From NCBI RefSeq assembly GCF_016056305.1, contig NZ_JAECZC010000002.1, positions 141,934-205,933 of the forward strand: a stretch of 64,000 nt of DNA, read 5' to 3'. This document shows positions 46,681-55,859 of this stretch, in pieces; the first letter of the stretch is position 1, and the number at the start of each line of letters is the position of its first letter. A program made the translations under genes and the position numbers. This DNA comes from Amazonocrinis nigriterrae CENA67. GTDB lineage: Bacteria; Cyanobacteriota; Cyanobacteriia; Cyanobacteriales; Nostocaceae. The notes beneath the pieces are model-generated. The model did no database searches. It was not told the DNA's origin and saw only the letters and a program-made list of their open reading frames with translations.

Positions 46681-46959
46681 GAATAGCCTCGTCTGCTGGC
46701 GTTATCAGAGATTTGCCTGAAAAATCCTGGTGTCATCAGTCTAACAAATCGGTGAAAGCCGCAGTTGGCATATAGGCAGTAGGGGTTTCCTCACCCTTAC
46801 AAGGTCTATATTTTTGGTCTATATTTTTTAAATATACTTAAAGTAGCGTTTTAAGTTTAAGAATGGTTTCTCATACACAATATAACTTACATATGCAGTC
46901 AAGTAAGTTAAGGAGAAGGAAAGCACTCAAGGTATAAAACAGCGATCGCCCACACTTCA

Positions 46960-48558
46960 TCAATGAGATTTTCCCAGCCTCAACGCCAAAGCAGAGAATC
47001 CGACAAGACAAGAGAATAAACCTACTACCCAACCCCGCCAAACTGTCAAAAGATTCACCGTTGCTGCTGCGGGAAAATGTCCTTTGGGTGCATCAGTGTC
47101 GAAGCTGAGATCCGAGTAGAATAGCCAATTTTGATTCACACGCCAGCCGACGCGATCGCAAAACTTGCACCATGTTTCATAATCAGCATCAGTTTGACCG
47201 CCGACACTTTCCCAAATTTGCTTTTGGACACTAAAACCAAAGCGTCCATTACTGAACTTTAGCCAAAGTTGGTCAATGGTATAAAGGTCGGTTTCTGGAA
47301 ACTGGTTAATAGCTTCAATATTCAGCCAGCCTTGTTTTTCTCGACCAGCAATCTTCAACATCACAGCGAGAGTTTCTCGATCTGCTTGTTTCCACTCACC
47401 AGCTGCTAGCAAATCGTGCAAAGGCTTGTAGTCAATTCCCCGTTCTGAATTGAGGTCATTGATTGCAATGTCTGGTCTTGCTAAGGTTGATTTTTGTTGA
47501 TGTTTGGCAGTTGGTATACGCCCTAGCCCCAAACTCTGGTTGCAGCTGCGCCCGTCAAGATTCGAGTGTAGGGCATACTTCCTGTTTTCATGCAGAGGTG
47601 AACCATTCAAAGAAGGTATTTGAGGTGTTAGCTGTTTTTGAGTTGCACAAGCTTCCACCCGCAACTGAGCGATTCTTTCAATTTCTTTGACTGCATCTAT
47701 ATCTGAACTAGAAGCCGCAGCATTTACCCGAATCCATAATTGCTCTGCTAATTCTAGATTCTGACTAACTTCAGCTTGCACAGCATCTATTTGTAGCTTG
47801 CTGATATCATGCTTAGTTGCATGTTTAGGTGCGAGAATCAAGCGGGACTTGATCGGCTCAGCTATGATATGAGGTGTTTGTCGAGCCTTCTGATAGTGGT
47901 ATGCAAGTTGCGGTACTCGAAAACCGAGATACTGATTCAGCCGCTCAACAGTGGCACATTGTCCCTGAGTACCTAAGCCTTCTAGTAGCGCATGGGTAAA
48001 GACACCTTTTTGTAATGCGTCAATTTCATAGGAATATTCATCTGGACTACAGGATAGGATACTGATAACTCCAGTTTGACGTGCTATTGTTTGTGTGTGT
48101 CGCCCAATTCCTTCTCCACTGTTCTTGTGCTGCCGGCGACAAGCATCTAAAATCAGGACGATATTATCAGCTCCACAACGGTTGAGGCATTCGGTGAGAT
48201 CACTAATGGAAATAGCTGTGTTTTCTATGTCCTCTGGATCTCCATCAGAAGGCATGAGGTAATCTTGGTTAGCGTCTACCATCCCATAACCGCTAAAGAA
48301 AAACCAAAAGTTATCTCCGGCCTCCATAAAGGGTTTTGCAAATAACTGCTGTAACAGTCGCAGCAAGTTAGCACGGTAAGGACGAGTGGGTTCGCTACCA
48401 AGATCCGGTGATTCATCAGAAAACCAGAAAACCCGATCAAAACCTGCTTCGTTGCGAAAAAACTCTTGGATTAACTTTGCATCCCGCTTGGCATACTTTA
48501 GCGGTTGTAGGAAGTCGTACTGATTAATACCAATCGCCAACGCCCAGTTTTTTACCAT
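46960..48558 (-). CDS. Caspase-like (C14) protein fused to GUN4, with a C-terminal membrane anchor
   Basis: 532 residues from ATG 48558 (MVKNWALAIGINQY, the usual start of cyanobacterial caspase-like proteins). The longer frame to 48690 would be coded partly by an inserted element. Residues 1-240 are a p20-like domain: WFFFSGYG has Tyr91 where active enzymes have His, while the Cys in LILDAC (C140) is kept, so protease activity is doubtful. A low-complexity linker follows. Residues about 374-498 (GIDYKPLHDLLAAGEWKQADRETLAVML... LWLKFSNGRFGFSVQKQIWESVG) are a GUN4 domain, which binds porphyrins in chlorophyll synthesis. Residues about 503-527 form one membrane helix. A tetrapyrrole-sensing membrane pseudo-caspase is inferred. 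Confidence 0.85.
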   Translation of the reverse strand: MVKNWALAIGINQYDFLQPLKYAKRDAKLIQEFFRNEAGFDRVFWFSDESPDLGSEPTRPYRANLLRLLQQLFAKPFMEAGDNFWFFFSGYGMVDANQDYLMPSDGDPEDIENTAISISDLTECLNRCGADNIVLILDACRRQHKNSGEGIGRHTQTIARQTGVISILSCSPDEYSYEIDALQKGVFTHALLEGLGTQGQCATVERLNQYLGFRVPQLAYHYQKARQTPHIIAEPIKSRLILAPKHATKHDISKLQIDAVQAEVSQNLELAEQLWIRVNAAASSSDIDAVKEIERIAQLRVEACATQKQLTPQIPSLNGSPLHENRKYALHSNLDGRSCNQSLGLGRIPTAKHQQKSTLARPDIAINDLNSERGIDYKPLHDLLAAGEWKQADRETLAVMLKIAGREKQGWLNIEAINQFPETDLYTIDQLWLKFSNGRFGFSVQKQIWESVGGQTDADYETWCKFCDRVGWRVNQNWLFYSDLSFDTDAPKGHFPAAATVNLLTVWRGWVVGLFSCLVGFSALALRLGKSH

Positions 48559-48645
48559 CTCAGTTTTTATTGCTTTTGTAACTTGAGTTTGATATTTATA
48601 CGCACTTGTATAAGGAATTTCCGGTGAAAGCAGATCAAAATTAAC

Positions 48646-48880
48646 AGGACTTACGCAACTGGCACACATATTTTCTGCGATGGCAGTCAATAGTCAAGAG
48701 TCAAGGGTCAAAAAACCTTGATTTTTGGACTGTTGAACGCCAGTTCGTTCAAGTCGGTCAACCCTTTCGGCAATCGCTCATGGGGGGAACCCCCAAGACC
48801 GCGTTGCCTCACCACACGACTGGCTCCTTTTGACCTAGTACAACCCACACGAGAAAAATATGACAATGCGCGTAAGTCCT
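48646..48880. mobile_element. Inverted-repeat element, family C, upstream of the caspase gene
   Basis: Ends AGGACTTACGC (48646-48656) and GCGTAAGTCCT (48870-48880) are perfect inverted repeats, bounded by a 7-bp direct repeat AATTAAC (48639-48645 and 48881-48887). The interior carries AGTCAAGAGTCAAGGGTCAA repeats and the GCTCATGGGGGGAACCCCC / AAGACCGCG dispersed repeat. It separates the caspase gene from its original upstream region. Confidence 0.72.
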
Positions 48881-48922
48881 AATTAACAATCAAGGTTCCA
48901 TAAATTTTAGGATCTATAAAGT

Positions 48923-48954
48923 TCATAATATGTATTTTAAAATACATATTATGA
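48923..48954. repeat. 32-bp perfect AT-rich palindrome
   Basis: TCATAATATGTATTTT and its exact complement without a loop. It lies between the YdcF-like gene end and the family C element. It could be a bidirectional terminator or a binding site. Confidence 0.75.
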
Positions 48955-48988
48955 TTGCGGTCTAAATAATTGCGCGGAGGAGTATAGA

Positions 48989-49576
48989 CTAAGAAAATAG
49001 TGGACGAGACAGACTAGCCCTCAAGCTGGCTCCGGTACGCCCTGTAAAAATCCATACTACAGAGCGTCCAAAATCACGAAAGATACGAATCATGGATTCT
49101 CTGGGGTAGGAAGAGGAGATGGGAACAGGAGTAAAAGTAATACCATGACTACCTAGAACGATAGTGGCTATTGCTTTGGCTCTGGGCATGTGGAAATCAG
49201 AGGTAATCAGGTACAGGTGCTGAATCTGACGTTGTTTAAAATCTGAAACGAGGGTTGTAAAGTTAGTAACGGTGTCAGTAGCACGGTAGTCAAGGTGAAG
49301 GCGATCGCTTGGAGTACCCGCAGTTTTGAAAATGGCTTGGATTTCCTCTGGAGGGTTACCACTGGAAATCCAAATATCCAACGAGGGATGTATTTGAGCA
49401 AATTGGGCAGTGAATTTTTCTCGATATGGGCTACCACCGAGGGTGACAATAGCTTGGGGTTGTGGGGCTTGGTAGGAAGCGATCGCTAATCGAATGGGTA
49501 TGAATAACAGCAGGATCAGCATAAAACCTGCTAGAGCAAAAATCCAATACTGTCTCACAAGATGAAATACTTTCAT
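48989..49576 (-). CDS. YdcF/DUF218-family membrane-anchored protein
   Basis: About 195 residues. One N-terminal membrane helix (YWIFALAGFMLILLLFIPIRLAI) is followed by the DUF218 domain: AIVTLGGSPYREKFTAQFAQ, ILISSG-like IWISSGNPPEE, DTVTNFTTLVSDFKQRQIQHLYLITSDFHMPRAKAIATIV and VPISSSYPRESMIRIFRDFGRSVVWI. Family members (YdcF, SanA, ElyC) act in the envelope, some in peptidoglycan or enterobacterial antigen metabolism. Location beside a glycan cluster is consistent with envelope work. ATG 49576 is preferred; a GTG lies four codons earlier. Confidence 0.85.
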   Translation of the reverse strand: MKVFHLVRQYWIFALAGFMLILLLFIPIRLAIASYQAPQPQAIVTLGGSPYREKFTAQFAQIHPSLDIWISSGNPPEEIQAIFKTAGTPSDRLHLDYRATDTVTNFTTLVSDFKQRQIQHLYLITSDFHMPRAKAIATIVLGSHGITFTPVPISSSYPRESMIRIFRDFGRSVVWIFTGRTGASLRASLSRPLFS

Positions 49577-49691
49577 CAACAGACTCACTGATTTGCTAGT
49601 TCTTGATTTCTGACTCTATTTTGCCGTGCGCGATCGCTCTTTCCTGATGACTAATACTAAGAGTGAAAAAAGCAAGCTACAAATTCAAAAA

Positions 49692-51446
49692 TTACGAATT
49701 GGTAGAAGATGAGGTTTTAATATCCTTGCGTTCTACATAATAAGAACCCAACACCAAAGCATCCATGTGTGTTCTCAAAAAGCACTGAATGGCTTCTTTT
49801 GGCGTTCTGACGATGGGTTCATTTTCATTGAGGGAGGTATTCAAGATAATGGGAACACCAGTACGTTGGGCAAAAGTATTAATCAAGTCCCAATAGAGAG
49901 GATTAGTTTGACGACTGACAGTTTGTAAGCGGCCAGTACCATCAACATGGGTGACAGCAGGAATTTGTTCTCTTTTTTCTGGGCGAATTTTAAACACCTT
50001 TTCCATGAATGGTGTTGGTGCATCAATCTCAAAGTATTCACCTACGTGTTCTTCGAGAATGCTGGGAGCGAAGGGACGGAACTTTTCCCTAAATTTAATT
50101 TTGAGGTTGATAATATCGCGCATATCAACACGGCGCGGATCGGCAATCAGGGATCTGTTGCCTAAAGCTCTAGCAGCAAATTCCATTCTGCCTTGAAACC
50201 AACCAACTACTTTACCTTCACAAAGGGCATCAACAACTTGGTGTAATAGTGCTTCTCGGTCTAGATGTTTCGGTTGCAAATCGTGGGATTGCAATGATAG
50301 CAAGCATTCTTCATCAGAAAACTCTGAACCCCAGTATGCATGGTTCAAAACAAACTGACGTGGTTGCTTGAGGACATGATTCCAAACAAAGAAAGCTGCC
50401 CCAATTGATGTACCATTGTCAGCTGCCCCCACCGGGATATAGATATTTTTGAAGGGAGTATTTTGAGTAATCTTACCATTAGCAACGGAATTCATTGCCA
50501 CACCACCCGCCAAGCAGAGATTTTCACTTTGAACGCGATCGCTTAGCCGGTTAAGTAGATGAAAAATAATTTCTTCTGTCACCGCTTGCACAGAACTAGC
50601 AATGTTCTGATGCTTGGGGGTAACTTCTGAGTAGGGTTGTCGTGCTGGCCCCAATAATTTTTCTAATTCTGGGCTGTGGAAAGGTTCAACAATGGGCGCT
50701 CCATTATCCCACTTCATGGCAATGCCTTGTTCGTGGTGAGTGAAGTAATCAAGGTTCAACTCAAAACTATCACCCTTGGGATAAATAATTTTGCGGAAGG
50801 CTTCTAAATATTCTGGTTCTCCATAAGGTGCCAATCCCATGACTTTATATTCATCTCCATAGGCAGGAAAACCCAAATAAAGAGTAATGGCATTGTAAAG
50901 ATAACCGATGGAGTGAGGATAGTGAGTGCGAGAGAAATACTCTAGATGGTTGCCTTCACCAGCAGCAGCAAGGGTACTCACAAAGTCTCCCATGCCATCC
51001 ACGGATAAGATCGCCGCTTTTTCAAAAGGGGAAACAAAGAAGGCACTGGCTAGGTGAGTGGTGTGGTGTTCCAGTGAATGGATGGTGGCTTTGATATCTT
51101 GCACTTGACAGTAGCAGGCTTCTGCTAACTGCTGCTGGAGGCTGGCGGATTTACTTTGTTTGTTAAATCTATCTAGAAGCGACGATAGCGAGGGACGTTG
51201 TTGCAGGGTGAACAGGAGTTTACGATTCAGGTTAGCTTTGGGGTTAAAGGATACAGCTACGTGATCCAAGTCTGCGGCACTAATACCACCAACTTTCAGG
51301 CAATAGCGGATAGATTCTGCGGGAAATCCAGCCCAATGTTTGACTCTATTAAACCGTTCTTCTTCAACTGCGGCAACCAGCTGACCGTTTTGGATCAAGC
51401 TAGCAGAGGCGTCACCGTGGTAAGCATTGATTCCGAGAATATTCAT
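49692..51446 (-). CDS. NodU/CmcH-family O-carbamoyltransferase
   Basis: 584 residues. It transfers carbamoyl from carbamoyl phosphate, through an adenylated intermediate, to hydroxyls of sugars or natural products. The N-terminal Kae1-like domain starts MNILGINAYHGDASASL, with VEEERFNRVKHWAGFP, the metal motif LEHHTTHLASAF and ILSVDGMGDF. GLAPYG, LCLAGGVAMNSVANGKI, GAADNGTSIGAAF and the C-terminal domain GRMEFAARALGNRSLIADPR and KFREKFRPFAPSIL are all present. Directly downstream of a glycan gene cluster on the same strand, so glycan carbamoylation is the likely job. Acceptor unknown. Confidence 0.92.
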   Translation of the reverse strand: MNILGINAYHGDASASLIQNGQLVAAVEEERFNRVKHWAGFPAESIRYCLKVGGISAADLDHVAVSFNPKANLNRKLLFTLQQRPSLSSLLDRFNKQSKSASLQQQLAEACYCQVQDIKATIHSLEHHTTHLASAFFVSPFEKAAILSVDGMGDFVSTLAAAGEGNHLEYFSRTHYPHSIGYLYNAITLYLGFPAYGDEYKVMGLAPYGEPEYLEAFRKIIYPKGDSFELNLDYFTHHEQGIAMKWDNGAPIVEPFHSPELEKLLGPARQPYSEVTPKHQNIASSVQAVTEEIIFHLLNRLSDRVQSENLCLAGGVAMNSVANGKITQNTPFKNIYIPVGAADNGTSIGAAFFVWNHVLKQPRQFVLNHAYWGSEFSDEECLLSLQSHDLQPKHLDREALLHQVVDALCEGKVVGWFQGRMEFAARALGNRSLIADPRRVDMRDIINLKIKFREKFRPFAPSILEEHVGEYFEIDAPTPFMEKVFKIRPEKREQIPAVTHVDGTGRLQTVSRQTNPLYWDLINTFAQRTGVPIILNTSLNENEPIVRTPKEAIQCFLRTHMDALVLGSYYVERKDIKTSSSTNS

Positions 51447-51590
51447 ATGATTAAGACTGAGTTTAGTAACCTGAAATATTTAAATTGCTCTGATAATTAA
51501 GGGTGGGGAATATTGGTGAGGGTGAGCAGCGCCCGCAACCTAGCAGTTATAGCATGGTTTTATTTGGATTCAGCATCACCCTCTATATAA

Positions 51591-52307
51591 TTATTTGACT
51601 CCAAGTAAAGCGACATGGCCTGCCGTTCTGTAGGGATTTATTCCTCCATTGCTGGTATTTAAGAGATGGACACTCTTGCAACAACGTTTAATTTGCTTGT
51701 AATGATTGAAAACTGAATAAGAGTAGGTTAGTCCATCGCCTTCTAAGATAGTGTACCCCTTACCTTTAGTTTTAATGAAGTCGGCAAAGCCCCATAAACC
51801 GAAAGCATTTATTAGCTGTTTGATCAACCTGGACGATGGTGAACCTTGTCCAAAGTTATTAGAATCTGATATAAATATTGCTTTTTTAGCAACCCGCAAC
51901 ATTTCGGATACTGCTGTTTCTGACCTTCTGATATGGTGTAATACTCCAAATTCACACACCAGATCAAACTGCCCGTCATCGAACTCAATCTGGGTAGCAT
52001 CACCACTAGTTAGTTCGTCATCAGATAAACCATTAGAATATCCTATTTCTCTTAATTCTTTGACTGGTTCTATACCAATTATCTGAATATTAGGTCGTTT
52101 GTTCTTAATGTAACTTAATGCTCGTCCTGTTCCTGAGCCAACATCCAGAATAGACTGAATCTCCAGATAATCCAAGGCTGCCACCATAAAACCTAATGCC
52201 AAAAAATGTTCATCCTTCGAGCTGACGTGTACTTGATTGTATTCATCGGCTGTTTCAGCGTAGTAGCGTCGCTGCAATTCGATTTCTTGTTGTTCTTGCA
52301 AATTCAT
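51591..52307 (-). CDS. Class I SAM-dependent methyltransferase
   Basis: 238 residues with a Rossmann SAM-binding motif ILDVGSGTGRALSYI, acidic post-I IIGIEPVKEL, motif II FDDGQFDLVCEFGVLHHI and LRVAKKAIFISDSNNF. The UbiE/Methyltransf_11 type cannot be assigned a substrate. It sits between the carbamoyltransferase and a GT2 gene on the same strand, consistent with sugar or lipid-linked glycan methylation. The Gln/Glu-rich N-terminus (MNLQEQQEIELQRRYYAETADEYNQVH) is typical of glycan-cluster methyltransferases. Confidence 0.85.
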   Translation of the reverse strand: MNLQEQQEIELQRRYYAETADEYNQVHVSSKDEHFLALGFMVAALDYLEIQSILDVGSGTGRALSYIKNKRPNIQIIGIEPVKELREIGYSNGLSDDELTSGDATQIEFDDGQFDLVCEFGVLHHIRRSETAVSEMLRVAKKAIFISDSNNFGQGSPSSRLIKQLINAFGLWGFADFIKTKGKGYTILEGDGLTYSYSVFNHYKQIKRCCKSVHLLNTSNGGINPYRTAGHVALLGVK

Positions 52308-52368
52308 AGGTTATTAACCGTTTAATTAATGCATTTTTACTATTTGAACCAATCTGATTTTTGTATTT

Positions 52369-53148
52369 TCACATATCTATCTTTTGAATTTTCTCATACT
52401 CAAATAGCCTGATTGCCAACAGAATTTCTGCTAAAACCCGCTGAAGTGCATAGTACCAACCATGCCAACCATCAAGAATACCGCCTTTGAGAATCAGGCA
52501 ATAAATTAAGATGATCAAGGGAGCGAGGATTTTTTGTTTACGAATGCGATCGCTAAAACTAAGTTCACTTTCTGGTGTTTCTATTATCTTTTTAGCTTCA
52601 ATCACCATGTAGCGATCCTGTGCCCACAACCACCGGCTTAGGGGTTTGCGATCGTCATGATGAATATAAGCAGATAGCGTACTCGATTTACCCTCTACGC
52701 AAACCCTATGGGCATGTCCATCATCTTTGTAAATCGCTTTTTGTTTTTTATAGAGTACCTTTCGGGGGGGAAGTAGAGTTCCACGCAAAGGTTTACCAAA
52801 GATACAATACTTGAATCTGACACTGTAACTGTCTACATCAGACTCTGTTGGCAGTGTTTTTATTTCATTAATTAGCTCATCAGTTAAGACATAATCAGCA
52901 TCTAGAGAAAGCACCCATTCAGATGCAATTTTTCCTAAACCATAATTACACTGTGATGCAAAAGAATCAAATTTTCTTTGAAAAACTTGTATTTGTGAAT
53001 AGGAGTGTAAAATCTCTAAAGTTTCATCGGTGCTGAAGCTGTCAATTACTACAATTGACTTTGCCCAGGTGAGACTCTCCAGGGTGCGACGAATATTTGG
53101 AGCTTCGTTGTAAGTAAGAATCAATGGAGTTATGTCTGACGGTAACAT
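52369..53148 (-). CDS. Family 2 glycosyltransferase (WaaE/KdtX-like)
   Basis: 259 residues. TPLILTYNEAPNIRRTLESLTWAKSIVVIDSFSTDETLEI and SEWVLSLDADYVLTDELI (DAD metal motif) match the lipopolysaccharide-core beta-glucosyltransferase-like GT2 subgroup. KDDGHAHRVCVEGKSSTLSAYIHHDDRKPLSRWLWAQDRY is a characteristic acceptor-side block. The C-terminal ILAPLIILIYCLILKGGILDGWHGWYYALQRVLAEILLAIRL is amphipathic/hydrophobic and probably membrane-associated. Part of the minus-strand glycan cluster. Confidence 0.87.
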   Translation of the reverse strand: MLPSDITPLILTYNEAPNIRRTLESLTWAKSIVVIDSFSTDETLEILHSYSQIQVFQRKFDSFASQCNYGLGKIASEWVLSLDADYVLTDELINEIKTLPTESDVDSYSVRFKYCIFGKPLRGTLLPPRKVLYKKQKAIYKDDGHAHRVCVEGKSSTLSAYIHHDDRKPLSRWLWAQDRYMVIEAKKIIETPESELSFSDRIRKQKILAPLIILIYCLILKGGILDGWHGWYYALQRVLAEILLAIRLFEYEKIQKIDM

Positions 53149-53224
53149 AAGATGTTTTATAGTTAAATAATATTAAAATTTATTTTATATAAATCTTGAC
53201 AAATCAAGATAATGGTGTGAGTTT

Positions 53225-53487
53225 AAGGAAGCAACTTGATGTTATTGCAATACGGTTCGGATAAGTTTTTGAGAGATGAGCACAGAGGAAATAACTTATA
53301 CAATAACTCTTCCCTGGTTGCCTCAAGAAATAGCTTTCTTAAGCGAACTGTATTAGATGCTATTGGACAACAGCAGCTACAGCCACACCAGGAGTGAAAA
53401 GAACGAGAATACTTACATCTAGTGCCTCTGGCAGCAATAGACCAAAGTTTTTGGTGTAGGATGTTAGGGTAAATAGATCTCAAACTA
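53225..53487 (-). pseudogene. Glycosyltransferase-4 remnant interrupted by a family A element
   Basis: On the minus strand 53485-53367 reads DLFTLTSYTKNFGLLLPEAL and continues to FTPGVAVAAVVQ then TAG. This parallels DLFALTSYAENFGIAVLEAL...TPGVALAAVV of the intact gene at 54684-55859. The element at 53248-53355 interrupts it, and HQV beyond the element matches the HQL that follows in the intact gene at 57887-59077. Only the 3' third of the gene is left. Confidence 0.75.
53248..53355. mobile_element. Miniature inverted-repeat element, family A, copy 2
   Basis: Ends CAATACGGTTCGGATAAG (53248-53265) and CTTAAGCGAACTGTATTA (53338-53355) form imperfect inverted repeats like those of copy 1. It is bounded by a 10-bp direct repeat GATG[T/C]TATTG (53238-53247, 53356-53365) with one mismatch. 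108 bp, no coding capacity. Confidence 0.72.
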
Positions 53488-53498
53488 ACCCTACTCAA

Positions 53499-54434
53499 TT
53501 ACCGAAATTTTAAATAGATTCTATTGACGTAGGAATCGAATTGATTGCCATCTGAATATGATCTTAAGGGAACTTTAGGCCCAAATGGTAATGGAAACAA
53601 GGTGTAAGTCACTGCTACAATCAACCGATGCTTATTTTTAGGAACCAGAGAACGGTGGAGTACGTAGCTATTCTCAAGCCAAGCAAAGCCTGCCTCACCA
53701 GTAAGTTTTATTAAGTTATCTTTGATAGGGAAATCAGGATTATTAATGTCTAAATCTCTGGTTTTAGGTGGCAGTAACCATGTGTGGGATTTTTTAATAT
53801 ATGCATGGGGGCCAGAATCTTCATCGACATCAGTTAAATAGATAAACAACTTAATTTCTGACCAATCATCCACGTCTCTATGAAATTCTCCGGGATGTGT
53901 AAAATATCGTTCATTTGAATTTGCGTGAGCATCAAAGCCAGACAATAACCACCAGATGTGTATCATAGAAATTGTGGGCTTTGCTCCAAATATCTCCTCA
54001 ATTATGGTTAAAATTCTTTGATTATTAGCCAGTTCTAATACATGGGGAATGTTAATTGTGTCTTCAAGTTTATAATAGGCATGAATACAGGATTTAGGAG
54101 CGAATCCTGGGGCGATAAATGTCTCTCTTCCTGGTCTTTGACGATCTGTGCATAACTTTGTGGACAAGTATAACTTGATATCTTGAATTTGAGTTTTTGT
54201 CACAAAGTTTTCCAAGACTAGCAACCCATTTTGTTTCAAAGATTGAAGATCTTTTTGGATTTCATTATTTATTTTACGATTTGTAGTTTTGGGAAGTATG
54301 TAGGAGAAGAAACTTCCTACCAATTTCCGATATTTGGGATTCAAAATTAGCATTTGAAAATAGTATAAAGTCCATTTGTAATCAGTCAAAGCTTGTTTGA
54401 TTAATCGGACGTATCTGGCTATTTTCGTTTCCAT
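53499..54434 (-). CDS. PhyH-family Fe(II)/2-oxoglutarate dioxygenase
   Basis: 311 residues of the phytanoyl-CoA dioxygenase (PhyH) family. The iron-binding His-x-Asp is in EFHRDVDDWSEIKLFIYLTDVDEDSGPHAYIKKSH. The distal His and the 2-oxoglutarate Arg are probably in NSYVLHRSLVPKNKHRLIVAVTY. Family members hydroxylate small molecules or lipid- or sugar-linked substrates. Within this glycan cluster a hydroxylated sugar or acyl side group is plausible, but not shown. A second, distant PhyH homologue lies at 60277-61254. It is flanked by the pseudogene and a GT4 gene. Confidence 0.83.
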   Translation of the reverse strand: METKIARYVRLIKQALTDYKWTLYYFQMLILNPKYRKLVGSFFSYILPKTTNRKINNEIQKDLQSLKQNGLLVLENFVTKTQIQDIKLYLSTKLCTDRQRPGRETFIAPGFAPKSCIHAYYKLEDTINIPHVLELANNQRILTIIEEIFGAKPTISMIHIWWLLSGFDAHANSNERYFTHPGEFHRDVDDWSEIKLFIYLTDVDEDSGPHAYIKKSHTWLLPPKTRDLDINNPDFPIKDNLIKLTGEAGFAWLENSYVLHRSLVPKNKHRLIVAVTYTLFPLPFGPKVPLRSYSDGNQFDSYVNRIYLKFR

Positions 54435-54683
54435 TGCTAGAAATTTTTTGGCAAAAATTAAAAAATACTGAAATATATATCTAGCAATTTGATTACATAA
54501 TCATGAAATCAAGTTACTAGACATACACTACATTACCATAATTTGTGCTTGATATCTAGCTAGTATTTATTGGATATGAACACTGCAATATATGCTTAAT
54601 AGCAAGTTATTATGTATCTATTTTATACATTTTATGATGTACTGCTTGCTGCACTATGAAATAGGTTTTCAAATTGGAAATAA
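54435..54683. other. AT-rich spacer in the glycan cluster
   Basis: Strongly AT-rich; probably holds the promoter of the PhyH gene at 53499. I see no gene and no clear terminator. Confidence 0.4.
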
Positions 54684-55859
54684 TTAGGATTTCAAAAGAA
54701 TAGTTTGATAAATGTCAACCATTTTGGCTGCTATTTTGTCCCAAGTATATTGTTCTAAAATTATTTGACGAGCGCGATCGCCCATATCTTGAGCTTGTTG
54801 AGGATGAGTGAGATGCTGTTCAATGGCTTGGGCGATCGCTACCACATCGAGTTCGGGAACGTAACCTAGTTGGTTTTCCCGAACAACGGCAGCTAAAGCC
54901 ACACCAGGAGTCACAACGACGGGAACCCCCACAGCCAAAGCCTCTAGAACTGCAATGCCAAAGTTTTCAGCGTAGGATGTCAAAGCAAATAAATCTGAGC
55001 CTTGCATAAACAGGTTTTTGGTTTCTCCAGCCACAAATCCCACAAAATGAGTGCGATCGCGAATGCCACTTGAAACTGCAAGAGACTCAATTTCCGCTTC
55101 GTATTCCTTAGTACCACTGCCTGCTACTACAAAGGTGAAACGGTAATCTGTAAGTTTACCTAAAGCGCGAATCAGATAGTCTAGTCCTTTTTTGGGATGC
55201 AGACGGGATAAAAATAAAATTACAGGTTCATCTGCTGGAATCTTAAGATGTTGCCGGAGTTGATCGCGAGCATTAGGGATAGGAGAAGGAATAGAGAGTC
55301 CGTGGGGTAGGACAAAACTAGGAACATCCAGCGCTAAACGAGAAACTTCTTGCTGTTCTTGAAAAGAAGTCAGGTGAAGCGCCCGACTAGACTTGAGGTT
55401 AGCCCGTTCGATCAAGTTGAGATAAATTTGTTTTTTGTAAGCACTTTGCTGAAGTGACCATTCGCAAAGTTGTCCCAATGGTCGAATAATGTAGGGAATA
55501 CTTTGAAGACGAGCGATCGCCATTGCCGCTGTTGAAGCATAGGAAAAAATAGCGTGGATATGTAGTAAGTCATAATTGGAAACATGTTGCCACAACCAAG
55601 CAGTTAGCTGACTAGAAAAAGCAAATTCTCTGATAGAGTGAACTTGGGGAGAAAAACGCGAAAAAAACCGAATTGGAACTTGCTGATATTCTATACATTT
55701 GCCAAGAGGTACATCGAGTAAATCATTGCCATTATCATTAGTAGTGGCAATTTCACTTGCAATACCTGTCTTTCGTAAGGCTTTAACTGTTTCTAGAACT
55801 GCTTGACTAGGGCCACCTCGTACTGACGCAACTGAAGGAATAATGTGTAGGACTTTCAT
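54684..55859 (-). CDS. Family 4 glycosyltransferase (GT-B), paralogue 2
   Basis: 391 residues from ATG 55859 (MKVLHIIPSVASVRGGPSQAVLE); the frame extends to 55946 without family resemblance. RGGPSQAVLETVKALRKTG is the acceptor-side glycine-rich loop. PVILFLSRLHPKKGLDYLIRAL marks the donor domain and ENFGIAVLEALAVGVPVV is the EX7E motif of retaining GT4 enzymes. It is highly similar to the gene at 57887-59077 and to the remnant at 53225-53487, so three copies arose by local duplication. Cytosolic, sugar unknown. Confidence 0.9.
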   Translation of the reverse strand: MKVLHIIPSVASVRGGPSQAVLETVKALRKTGIASEIATTNDNGNDLLDVPLGKCIEYQQVPIRFFSRFSPQVHSIREFAFSSQLTAWLWQHVSNYDLLHIHAIFSYASTAAMAIARLQSIPYIIRPLGQLCEWSLQQSAYKKQIYLNLIERANLKSSRALHLTSFQEQQEVSRLALDVPSFVLPHGLSIPSPIPNARDQLRQHLKIPADEPVILFLSRLHPKKGLDYLIRALGKLTDYRFTFVVAGSGTKEYEAEIESLAVSSGIRDRTHFVGFVAGETKNLFMQGSDLFALTSYAENFGIAVLEALAVGVPVVVTPGVALAAVVRENQLGYVPELDVVAIAQAIEQHLTHPQQAQDMGDRARQIILEQYTWDKIAAKMVDIYQTILLKS

